This document shows, piece by piece, positions 17,647-27,900 of a stretch of DNA of 64,000 bases (the first letter of the stretch is position 1; every line of letters begins with the position of its first letter). The DNA comes from an uncultured Pedosphaera sp. GTDB taxonomy: Bacteria > Verrucomicrobiota > Verrucomicrobiia > Limisphaerales > Pedosphaeraceae. A program made the translations under genes and the position numbers. Where the stretch lies: positions 37,594 to 101,593 of the forward strand of contig CAIXFN010000072.1 in assembly GCA_903918755.1 (NCBI GenBank), in the 5' to 3' direction. Under the pieces are notes generated by a model that saw nothing but the letters and a program-made list of their open reading frames with translations, was not told where the DNA came from and made no database searches.

Positions 17647-19578
17647 ATGACTGCCCCCACCATGCCGGCAACCCGCATCCTGATTGTCGAAGATGAGCGC
17701 ATTGTCGCGATGAATCTCCACGAGCGACTGGTGGGCCTGGGCTATGAGCCCATGGGCCCGGTACCCAGCGGGGAGGCTGCCCTCGCCCTGGCCGGGGAAC
17801 TGCGGCCTGATTTGGTCTTGATGGACATTCATCTCGAAGGCGAGATGGATGGGGTTGACGCGGCCTGGGAAATCCGGCAGCGGTTTCAAATTCCCTCGTT
17901 GTTCGTGACCGCCTTTTCGGAGGACGCCACGCTGGAGCGGGCCAAACTGGCCGAACCGTTCGGCTACATTTTGAAACCTTTCGAGGGCCGCGAACTCAAG
18001 GCGAACATCGAGATGGCGCTCTACAAGCACCGGATGGAGGAAGCGCTCCGGCAGAGCCAGGCCTTGCTCCAATCGGTCACCGAAGGCACCACGGACGCGG
18101 TGTATGTCAAGGACCCGCAAGGCCGGTATTTGATGTGCAATTCCGCCACCGCGCGGTTTCTGGGCAAGTCCGTGGCGGAAATTCTGGGCCGGGACGATAC
18201 GGCCTTGTTTGAGCCGGAGGAAGCGCGGCAACTGATGGCCGGGGATCGCCGCGTGCTGGCGTCCGGTGCCGTGCAAACTTACGACGAATTTGTGACCTGC
18301 GGGGGAGTGTCGTATATTTTCCTGGCGACCAAGGGGCCGGTGCGCGATGCGCGTGGTAATGTCATCGGCCTTTTTGGCGTCTCCCACGACATCACCGAGC
18401 GGCGACGGTTGCAACAGCGCGCCCGGCAAGCGGAAAAAATGGAAGCCATCGGTCATCTGGCCGGGGGGATGGCGCACGAGTTCAACAATATTCTTGCCGC
18501 CATGATGTTAAGCCTGGACCTGCTGCCACGGCAGAAACTGGAGCCGGCCGCGATCGAAGTGCTGGATGAAATCAGTGGCCTCACCCAACGCTCCGCGACC
18601 CTGGTGCGCCAGGTGTTGGCCTTCAGCGGGCAAAGCATGATCCGCCGTGAGGTCCTGGATTTGGCGGCCATCGCCACCCGCCAGGGCAAGCTGCTGCATC
18701 AGTTGCTCGGCGAACGCATCCGCTTCATCCTCGACGCGACGAATGTTTCCGCCTGGGTCGAGGCCGATAAGACCGCGATGGAGCAGGTGCTGTTAAATCT
18801 GTACCTCAACGCCCGGGATGCCATGAAAGAGGGTGGTGTTTTGCGCGTCAAACTCACGGAGATCGAGGTGAGTGCGGAAGTCGCCCGGAATCATCTGAAG
18901 GTGGCGCCGGGAAAATTCATATGCCTGTCGGTGGCTGATACCGGTTGCGGCATGGCGCCGGAAACGCAGCGCCGCTTGTTTGAGCCGTTTTTCACCACCA
19001 AGGAAGTGGGGCAGGGAACCGGCCTCGGCCTGGCGACCGTCCGCGGTTTGGTGGAGCAACATCACGGTTGGGTGGAGGCGGAAAGCCGCCTGGGCCAGGG
19101 CAGCACGTTCCGGGTATACCTGCCTGCGGTTGCCGCGCCAAGTCCCACTCCCATATCCCTGCCGCAGGCGGACCTGGTGCGGGGTGAGGGCACGATTTTG
19201 CTGGTCGAGGACGAGCCGGCACTCCTGCTGGTCTGCGCGCGGTTGTTGACCCGCAGCGGTTATCAGGTGCTGACTGCCGCCGATGGCGAAGAAGCGCTGG
19301 CGGTTTGGGCGCAGCATCAGGCGACGATTAATTTGCTGTTCACGGATATGGTGATGCCGGGCAAATTGAGCGGCCTGCAATTGGTGGAACGTCTGCGGGC
19401 GGAGAAGCCGGGTCTGAAAGTGGTCCTCACCAGCGGCTACAACACCGAGATCCCAGTCTTGGACAAGGCGTTTTCCACGGCGGCGATCGTGTATCTGCCC
19501 AAACCTTGCGATCCAGCGATTATGCTCCAGGTGATCCAAAAGTATTTGCAGTCACCGCCGCAACGAATTCCACAGTGA
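17647..19578 (+). CDS. Hybrid response regulator/histidine kinase (REC-PAS-HisKA-HATPase-REC)
   Basis: The 643-aa cytoplasmic protein has an N-terminal receiver (ILIVEDE, phospho-acceptor Asp60 in LVLMDIHL, Lys in ILKPF), a PAS domain (about 138-255), HisKA with the phospho-His277 in GMAHEFNN, HATPase_c (NLYLNARDAM N-box, DTGCGMAP, FEPFFTTKE, GTGLGLA), and a C-terminal receiver with Asp567 in LLFTDMVMPG. No DNA-binding output is present, so it must relay onward or act by protein contact. It starts 5 bp after the stop of the multi-PAS kinase; the N-terminal receiver is the likely recipient of that kinase's phosphate. The next relay step is not in the window. Confidence 0.9.
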   Translation: MTAPTMPATRILIVEDERIVAMNLHERLVGLGYEPMGPVPSGEAALALAGELRPDLVLMDIHLEGEMDGVDAAWEIRQRFQIPSLFVTAFSEDATLERAKLAEPFGYILKPFEGRELKANIEMALYKHRMEEALRQSQALLQSVTEGTTDAVYVKDPQGRYLMCNSATARFLGKSVAEILGRDDTALFEPEEARQLMAGDRRVLASGAVQTYDEFVTCGGVSYIFLATKGPVRDARGNVIGLFGVSHDITERRRLQQRARQAEKMEAIGHLAGGMAHEFNNILAAMMLSLDLLPRQKLEPAAIEVLDEISGLTQRSATLVRQVLAFSGQSMIRREVLDLAAIATRQGKLLHQLLGERIRFILDATNVSAWVEADKTAMEQVLLNLYLNARDAMKEGGVLRVKLTEIEVSAEVARNHLKVAPGKFICLSVADTGCGMAPETQRRLFEPFFTTKEVGQGTGLGLATVRGLVEQHHGWVEAESRLGQGSTFRVYLPAVAAPSPTPISLPQADLVRGEGTILLVEDEPALLLVCARLLTRSGYQVLTAADGEEALAVWAQHQATINLLFTDMVMPGKLSGLQLVERLRAEKPGLKVVLTSGYNTEIPVLDKAFSTAAIVYLPKPCDPAIMLQVIQKYLQSPPQRIPQ

Positions 19579-19625
19579 GTCGGGGTGGGATCTGGTCCAG
19601 CTGTGAAATATCAAGAACCCCTTTA

Positions 19626-19777
19626 TGAAGGTCCCGCCGCGGCGAGACCGGCGAGAATGAGCCGACGGTATAATCGGGATTGTGTCCGCGCATCATGGCC
19701 ACCGTAGAGACCAAAATCGGAAAGCGGTCAGGCAGTCCGTGAAGAGTGTAAATCTGTTGATCCGTTCCAATGGTTCG
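19626..19777 (+). repeat. Dispersed repeat family A, copy 3
   Basis: Same length as copy 2 over 152 bases and clearly alignable by eye, best at both ends. It starts 47 bp after the hybrid kinase gene, so the two-gene signalling unit lies between direct repeats. Confidence 0.7.
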
Positions 19778-19887
19778 TTTTTGATTCCCGTAACGCGCTC
19801 CCTACCAGCGTCAAAGAGCCTGCCGTGAGGCATGGGCACAATTGGCCAGATGCAGTTTTTGCTTCGCGCATCGAAATGGCAAATCAG

Positions 19888-21003
19888 AATCCCCCGCTAA
19901 ATTCCTACCATAGGAATACGAAATCCTGGAACCCCTGCTACAACAAAACCGGGACCGGAACTGCCCGGTGATCGAAACGGGCGCCACCACACCGGCCACC
20001 CGCGGCTTTTGCCTGCCCAATAGAGTTCCTAGACTCTGGGCAGACTCGTTCTTTGACATATTGATTTGGCCACTCCACGGCAACGGCCCCCGGACCGGAT
20101 GGAGGCTCCTGCCGCGCCCCACTGCCCTGTCCTCAACCGGCAGCGCTCGCGGCACCCCGCCATTCACGCCGCCCTCGAAGCAAATCGCGCGGAAGTTATT
20201 TTGCATATATCCCCATAAACCCGACTGAAATAGTCGAGTATGCTTCACAAACATCTGCCTTTCATTTCCTGAATCCCGACCGCCAAGATACTCGAAGTCC
20301 AGGTTTAACAAGGTTAGTCCAGTTTCCGGAGCCTTAATCCAGTTTGCCACAACACCACCGACCATCAGCCCCGAAACAACCTCGTCCGATTCGTTGACTC
20401 GGTCCGATTCGTAACGGCCTGAAGGGACGTGATTCGATAGCCCAGCCTAACAGGCTGGGTTTTCCGGCAATTCAAACCAGCGCCCTGTAGGCGGCGCGAT
20501 ACCACGAGGGCGCTATCATGAAGGATGGCGATGAATCAAAAGCCGGGCACTCACGGGCTGAGTCGCCCTTCTGAACGGCTAGTCCAACTTCCGGACATTT
20601 AACCTGCCCGGCGTAGCTCCCAGCGTAGTCGGGTCCAGTTTCCCTATCCAGGCCTGCGGAATTGACCAGCCGGTTCTGCAATTACCGGAATCTGCCCCGA
20701 ATGCCCGGTAAAAAATTCCTTTTTGTGACGTTTGCCCGATTGTGGCCGAACCATCCCCGCAGTTCTCGCCCCAGTCCAGCCTCCGGACACTTAATCCAGT
20801 TTCCGGACGGTTAGTCCAGGTTCAACACCGGTTCAAAGGCTGGGGAGGCCACGGGTTTGGACAGGATGGACAGGATTTTCATGATGGCCGGTGGCGCGTC
20901 GCCGCGCCGCTGGGGCCTTATCCAGGTCCATGATGCTCAATCCTGTAAATCCTGTATGCATGCCTGGGTTCCTGGTTTTGGCTTCATGGGCGCTTTTGCA
21001 AAC
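19888..21003. repeat. Dispersed repeat family B, copy 1 (about 1.1 kb, non-coding)
   Basis: This segment recurs in inverted orientation at 52372-53551. Landmarks in order: an AATTCCTA...TAGGAAT palindrome at about 19900-19920, TTCTTTGACATATTGA near 20052, several GTCCGG/CCAGTTTCCGGAC motifs, a perfect hairpin CCCAGCCT-AAC-AGGCTGGG at 20441-20459, TACCGGGCATT-type sequence near 20705, and AATCCTGTAAATCCTGT near 20938. No frame in it looks like a real protein and no transposase is present. The repeated CCGGAC motifs may be relics of insertion-sequence ends; that is inference. The 19579-21824 interval has no convincing complete gene. Confidence 0.8.
20441..20459. repeat. Perfect 8-bp hairpin inside repeat B
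   Basis: CCCAGCCT and AGGCTGGG are separated by three bases. The same hairpin occurs at 52942-52960 in the inverted copy, so it is conserved between copies. Confidence 0.7.
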
Positions 21004-21084
21004 ACAAGCTGAGGTCGTCTCGAGTCCCTCGGTTCCGCTTTGTTACCTGCGCTGGCTTCTGTAAAAATATTCCAAAAGTTTCTT

Positions 21085-21315
21085 CTAAATTCCTACGAGA
21101 GGAATACGAAAATCGCGTTCTCGTGTTAAAAGCTTTACCAGCGCCCGAGCCGCCCAGACCCTCGCAACGGGCGCCACCAAACCGGGCGCTCGTGGCTTTC
21201 GCACCCCGGCAACCAGCTCCTGGCTCCCTGGGAGACCCGTTCTTTGACATATTTTTTTGGTCCACTCCGCGGCGACAAGCGCCCGACCGGATGGCGGCCC
21301 CGGCTGCGTGCCCAC
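21085..21315. repeat. Dispersed repeat family B, copy 3 (left part only)
   Basis: This matches 19898-20120 in the same orientation: the CTAAATTCCTA...AGGAATACG palindrome, GGGCGCCACCA, a GACCCGTTCTTTGACATATT stretch and a GACCGGATGG stretch occur in the same order. It is more diverged than copies 1 and 2 are from each other. Confidence 0.65.
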
Positions 21316-21320
21316 CGCTC

Positions 21321-21534
21321 CTATCGGGGGCGGGAGGGTGTCAATCCGGGCAATCCCGCCTCGCGGATGTTATTGGCCAAGGTGATTGGCTCGCTGCTGG
21401 AGGAAATGCCGAAGGCGGCCAACGGGGGAGTCCCCGCGGACTTGATGTCATTCTTCCTCCACGGTCGCCGGGACAAGCCGGGAGTAGAGCGGTCAAAATC
21501 CGCCGCGCCACTCGCCGATGGCAACCCGAACTGA
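21321..21534 (+). pseudogene. Possible gene fragment behind repeat B copy 3
   Basis: After the repeat ends, the frame continues with a protein-like tail (GNPASRMLLAKVIGSLLEEM, AANGGVPADLMSFFLHG) to a stop at 21534. It could be the C-terminal remnant of a gene cut by the repeat. The family is not recognised and the call is weak. Confidence 0.25.
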
Positions 21535-21811
21535 GTGCGCTTAAATTCGGATATGCTCGCTTATGTTCGGATAAATTCGGGTATTGGTCGGCAAGGAATC
21601 CGTGCTTGTGAGGGTGAATTGGCCCGGTTTCCCAGCGCAGCCACGATGGCTTTAGCTGGCTCAGGAGGGTGCCTTCACTGCGTCCACACATCCCCGGAAC
21701 GCGAGTGCCGGCATACCTCCGAAGTAGCATGGCGCTATCGGGGCGGATGGATTATTTAAAGGACCATGAATGGAATCGCCGCCGCAGTCAAATTAGCCGT
21801 ATCCAGCTATC

Positions 21812-21818
21812 AGGAGGG
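21812..21818 (+). promoter_or_regulatory. Strong Shine-Dalgarno of the leader ORF
   Basis: AGGAGGG lies 6-7 bases before the ATG at 21825. It is one of the strongest ribosome binding sites in the window. Confidence 0.7.
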
Positions 21819-21824
21819 CAAATA

Positions 21825-21992
21825 ATGCGGGCTTTATTCGATGGTGATCTTCGCGGTTTTACCATAAACTGGACCCAAGCCAGCTTGGAAACCGACGCGA
21901 TGGGATCGTGCTCCAAAGACGGATCGGGAACCAGTTCAGCAAAAACAGACGAGTGGCCCCGCAGAAAAACAATCGTGGCTTTCACAGTATGA
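21825..21992 (+). CDS. 55-aa leader/small ORF translationally coupled to the giant secreted protein
   Basis: This ORF begins MRALFDGDLRGFTINW and ends with a TGA that overlaps the ATG of the next gene (ATGA at 21989-21992). It has an excellent Shine-Dalgarno, while the next gene has none of its own. That pattern suggests ribosomes translate the small ORF and reinitiate on the 2117-aa protein. The peptide is polar, without a signal peptide or TM helix, and Ser/Thr/Lys-rich in its second half; I recognise no family. It may act as a leader controlling the operon or simply be a small protein. Coding status is inferred from RBS and overlap, not from homology. Confidence 0.5.
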   Translation: MRALFDGDLRGFTINWTQASLETDAMGSCSKDGSGTSSAKTDEWPRRKTIVAFTV

Positions 21993-24900
21993 AGTCCTTG
22001 CGCCAAACCAATCATTCCGGAATCCAGGCATCCATTTTCCCGACCCCGGACGACACCTCACCGCTGCCGCAGCGAGCGCTCGCCGGGTGCCTCCTGCTGC
22101 TGGTGCTGCTCCTGCTGGCGCGCGGTGCCGGCGCGCAGACTGTCAGCACGCTGGTCTCCGAAGGCTTTGAAGGGAGCTTTCCGCAAGGCTGGAATGTAGG
22201 CAACACCAATGCCGCCCAAAGTGTCAGTTGGGGCAAGGTGGACAGCACCTTTGGCGGCGAAGGCACCCACGGCGGGAGCTTCAAGGGGTATTGCGCCGCC
22301 ATCGGGTTCCTGGGCACCAGCAATAATCCGACCTATACCACCAACATGGGGGTTTATATGTCCCGGGTGGTCAATCTCACCCCGTTCACCAACGCCTCGC
22401 TAAGTTTTTGGTATAAAATGCCCGGGGTGGAGGCGTGTTGCGATGCCGCCCGGGTCATGGTTGATACCACCGTGGTTTGGAGTTCGGCCGCCACGCAGAT
22501 CGGCTGGACCCAAGTCGTCATCCCGCTGACCGCCTATCTGGGCGGTTCGCATACGCTGAAATTTGAGTTTGACAGCGATCATTCGGTGGTGGCCGAAGGT
22601 TGGTATCTGGACGATATTTTGGTCGCCGCGAGTCCGCCGCCCGCGAATGATGCGTTCACCAATGCGGTGACGCTGGCGGGAGTTTCCGGCAGCACTTCCG
22701 GGACTACGGTTGGCGCTTCGAAAGAACCGGGCGAACCCAGTCACGCCGGCAACAACGGCGGGAACTCGGTCTGGTTCCGCTGGATCGCCCCGAGCAGCGG
22801 CACGGTCACTTTCAACACCTTTGGCAGCGCCTTTGATACACTTTTAGCCGCCTACCGGGGAACCAACGTGAGCGCGCTCACCACCGTGACCTTCGACGAC
22901 GACATTTCACCTTTCACCACCAGTGCCATCACCTTTGATGCGGTTGCGGGAACCGAGTATCGCATCGCGCTCGACGGCTTTGGCGGCGCCGCGGGCACCT
23001 ATACGCTCAGCTGGCTTTACCCGGTGGTTACTGAAACCGTGCTTTCCACGGCGGTAACCAATGTTAACAATTTCATTTACGATTCGGATATTGCCTTCGG
23101 CGGGGCTTACAACCGGGACCGCCTGCTGGTCACAACCTCGGTGGCCTCCACCAATCAATCCGCCGCTCAGCATTTTTCGACCTATGCCCTGAGGTATCGC
23201 TTGCTGGATACCAACGGCTTGCCGCAACCGATTCTGGACAGCAACGGGACGACCAACGCGGCCTTTACCTATAATTTTACCAACACGATTAATATCGCGG
23301 GGCATGTCAGCCTCACCTCCGCGACCTCGGCCGGCTTGAAACCGCTGGTCCGTCTGGATCCCTACAATCAGTATTCCGTGGAGGTCAAAATCCAGCGGAT
23401 TGGCGCCTTCACCGGGGCCGCCATCACGAATAATCCCACCACTTTCCTGGAATTCACCAACCTCGTGAGCGGAGATGTGGCGCTTAACGTGATTCCCTTT
23501 CATTTTGGTGACTCTTTCAGCCAGAATTGGGCGGTTCGCTCCGCACCCGGACAATCCGCGCTGCTCGTCAACGCGTCCTTCGGGGTATTTCGTTACGACG
23601 ATTTTAGTTCCGCCCTCCCTTCGACCGACAATACCACCGTCTCCTTCAATTATCAGCTGCGCCGGGCTTCGGACAATGCCTTGATTCCGCTGAAAAACAG
23701 CACCACCAATTTTGTCCATGGCGTGCCCAGCTACACCGCCGGCGTGCCCAAAACAGTGGGCTCCTTGGCAGTGAGCGACACTCTTCAGGTGGAGCCGGTC
23801 GGACAGATTGATTGCATCAACGACACGTATTATTTGACGGTGAATTTTTCCTGTGCCAATGGCCCGAGCCAGCCGCTCGTAGGTGGCAATCCCAAGGCGA
23901 CCGTCGCCACGCGGGTGCTTTATTTCAATGGAAACCTGTTCTTTGGCAATATTCAGACCACCATTGGTCAATTTGGCGTCGGCCCGTCGAGCACTCCGCC
24001 CGCCGGCGGCTTGATTGCCGTGGGATTACCCTCGGTGGATGGCGTGGTCACGGCCCAGACCGATCATTCGTACGCCGGTGCCGGGCCCTTGAATGCCAAT
24101 CTCAATCCCGCCGGTGACGCCTTCGTGACCGCCGGCAACGCGGTGTTGAATGCTCCCGTGCCGGACACGGACAGCCTGGCCAAGGTGCGCTTCACCCGCG
24201 GGGCGATGACTTTGACCCCCTCCGGAACCAAGGCCGATATCACGGTTTTGTTGCCGGGTGGCCTGGGCTATCGCACGAACGACATCAATAGCAAAATCAT
24301 CAAGCCCAGCATCCTGTTCACCAGCGTGCCGATGACCACGCAATTGAACCCGACCACCGATTTGACGTATCTGCCTGGCGTGAACATTTATGCCGCGGAG
24401 GAGAGCAAACCGGTCTGGCTCGTGACGGATCGCATTACCTGGCACCTCAGTTCCGGGAAGTTTGATTTACCGCCGGTCGGCGTTGGGGCGGTCTGTGTGC
24501 GGGTTTTGGAATATGCCTCGCTTTTCAGCGTCTCCAACAACCTGGTCGATCCGGTGAACATGGGCGACAAGCGGTCCAACGACAAGTATTGGCTCGCGGT
24601 GAATGGCATTCTCTCGACCGCAACGGTTCGTCCAGACGCTTCTTCCAACGCATTGCTGACGACCGCCTTCAGTTTTACTTCGGCCAATTTCCGGACGCAT
24701 TTCCCGTATGACACCTTCCTGGGATGGTCGGGCGGCGGGAAAATGACGGTGGTCGATGATTTGCCGGTTCCCGGGGCCGGCAGCGCCCTCTTCGGCAATG
24801 GCCCGGTGTCGGTCAGTTACACCCGCGATTGCCCGGATTGCGGCGGCGGCGGTTCCGCCAACGGAACGCCAACCATTGTCCCGACCGGTGGCCAACTGAA

Positions 24901-27900
24901 CTTCACCGCGGATGGCGGATTGGTGGCGGCGGGCTCAACCACTGCGGCGGTGAACCTGCAATGGGGATTCATCATGCCGCCCATCAATGATTTTGCCCAG
25001 CAGGCGTTCAATTTCAGTGTGGGCAGCTTTCACATGCCGGGCAATTTTCTGCGCGGCGACCAGAACCAGCTCGCCGACGTGCAAGGTCCGGCGACCATTT
25101 TGTACACCGGGTTTGGCGCGACGAATTTGAACCTGATTGAGCGCCCCTTGACGGCCGGGTATTCGGACGGTTTTGCGGATTATGCGGGCATCAATTTCCG
25201 TTGTGATGCGGACAGCGCCCACAACGCCCGGAGCACCATAGCCGGCACCAAGAACATCAATTGGCGGCTCACCGGCCGGTCAAAATATTACGTTCGCTAC
25301 GCCGGGGTCAGCGGCATTCACGAAGCGGTCCTGGGCAGTTTTCCCACCAACCTGGTATTGTGGGGGTATAAATTCGGCTTCTCCAACTATGGAGTGTCCT
25401 ATCTGGCCAGTCAGATGCACGATTCGCGAACGGATGGTCAGATCACGTTGCCAAATCCCGCCGGCTTTGTGCAGGGTTTTGACAACATGAAGTTCACCTG
25501 CCTGGGCGCTCCCGAATCGGCGGATGTGCCGCAGGGCGACGGTTTCAAAGTCATGGCCTACTGGCAGGCGGATTTCAAAACCGATTCCATCGAGTTCGCG
25601 AGCACCAATACTTGCTCGCCCGCCGGCGGAGACCTGGTCCTTGGAATCGAAGCGCACGCTTCCCATGTGGACAAGGCGCTCTATGGCCGGGTCGGCTTTT
25701 TCCCCAACGGCGACCAGATTCCGGCTTCCGCACAGATCAGCGATGTCACTTCCCGGTTAAAGCTGCCGAACCTCATCAAAATCGAGGGCCCGAACAAGAC
25801 CACGTATACGTTCACGACTGTTCAGGATGGCTATTACAATACCTTCGCGGGTTCGCCCGGAGTCTCCGTGCCGGGTTGGATCAACATTTTCGGAAAAATG
25901 GACGTGCCGTTCTTCGAGGATTTGAAGGTACATCTGCAAACCAGTGCCCATACCAACGGCGCCGCGGCCAGCAACTCGACGATCAACCTTTCCGGCGGTT
26001 GGCCGCGTCCGGGCAGCGGCCACCCTGACTACGGCTGGGATGATACCTCCATGCGGAATCCCTTCGAGACCAACCTGTTCGACTGGAAAAACCTGGGCTG
26101 GCCCGGGAGCAGCGGTGGTTTGACGATCGATAAATACCGGAATAACCCGGACCAGCCCAACTACCATCCCCGCGCCGTGCGTCTCTGGCTGGGGGTGGTG
26201 GACTTTGATTATCCGCTGACCTGGACCCCCCAACATTCCTTTATGTCCTGGAAGGAACAGGAGGTCGATCTGCTCATCGTCCACATCAAGCACAACGTCA
26301 AATACATGGATGCCAAGCGCGCGGAAATTGACTTCGGCGCCCAATATGACGGCCTGCCCAATATCAGCATCGCCAATCTCGCTTTCAATGCCATTGATGG
26401 AGCCACGGGGGTGGAGAATGCCTTGGTACAAGCCGTTTCCAAGCCGGTGACCGATGTGCTCAATACGGGGTTGGATGAGTTGGACCAATTGATGGACACC
26501 CAGATGAAGCGCATGATGGACGGCGTCTTTGATCGCACGATCAATCCCCTCATCGATCAATTTTACAATAATCTCTCCAACAATTGGGCGTCGGGTTTTG
26601 CCAATCACACCTTGTCGTTGGCGGAGCGGCAGCAGTTTGTCGCCAGCGTCACCACGAATACGGACTTTTTCTTCGCCGGACAGGGCGCCAGCCACGCCGC
26701 CACCACCATCACGACGGCTTTGAAGGATTTGGGCGATGCGGGCAATGCCGCCAACAACCTGGTCGGTCAGGTCGCGGGTTATCTGAAGGATGCCACCAAC
26801 GCAATTAACTCGGTGATCGGCGGGCTCAAGGTCGGCACCGACGGGCAGCCGTTGGCGGGCGCCATGGGCCTGATCGAGAAGGTCGGCGGCACGCGTCCGA
26901 TCGTGCCGAATTTGCTGCAATCCCTGGTGGGCGATATTGCGCCGCAGTTCCTTAACGCGGTGATCGGTCCCACCCTGGACGGGGTCCTGAAAGACATCGA
27001 ACCGGCCTTGGGTGAAATCACCGATACCCTCACGCAGACCAAGAATGCGTTGTCACAAGTCGAGGGAACCCTCGAGAATGCCGGCGAATTCACCTCCGAA
27101 ATCAGCAACACCCTGAATACCTACCGGTCGGAACTGACCAACGTGTCCGTCCAGGTCTCGCTGAATACGCAGCAGTATTTCAACAAGCTGGACTATAACG
27201 TGGATAATCCCTTCCAGAGCATCAGTGTCGCCGATGTGAAGGCCCACATCCGCCAGCAATTGGAGGATCAATTCTTTGCCACCACGGCGGCGTCCCAGAT
27301 CCAGACCAGCCTGCGGCAACGACTCTACGATGTGGATGCCGCCATGAAGCAGCAGGTGGATTCGGTCTTCCAGCAGCTCAACAACGTGATGCGCGACCTC
27401 ATCAGCCAATCGCTGGCCCAATTGGACAATTCCATCAGTCAATGCCTGGGTGATGTGAAGGATGCCATGGGCGCCGGCAAACTCAACGGTCATGCCGATA
27501 TCGATGGCGACTCGTTGTCGCTGCTGCGGATTGACGGTCACTTCCAGTTCAAAGTGCCGGACAACATGGAACTGGACGCCTTCCTGGAGATCAAGGAATT
27601 GAAATCGGACGGCAGTTCCAGTTGCTACAGCTCCAACGCGCCCGCCACGGAAGTGACCGTGGGAGCCACCAAGATTCCGCTGGATTGGGCCGGTTGCGAC
27701 GCGAAGGCCAATGTGGAGGCCAAGTTCACGTTTGACGGCTCGGTTCCGTTCCCGGTCAATCTCGGCGGCCAGGTGGAACTGTTAGGCGACCTGAATTTCG
27801 AAGCCTTCCAACTCCATGACCTGGCTGCGGCGATGGCCTTCGGCAAATACGAGAACTACATCGCCCTCAAAGGCGGCGTGCGCTTCGATGGCTACGATTT

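Noticed and set aside
19811..20365. 184-aa open frame on the minus strand in repeat B
   Set aside because: The frame is not preserved in the other copies of the repeat and shows no protein-like character.
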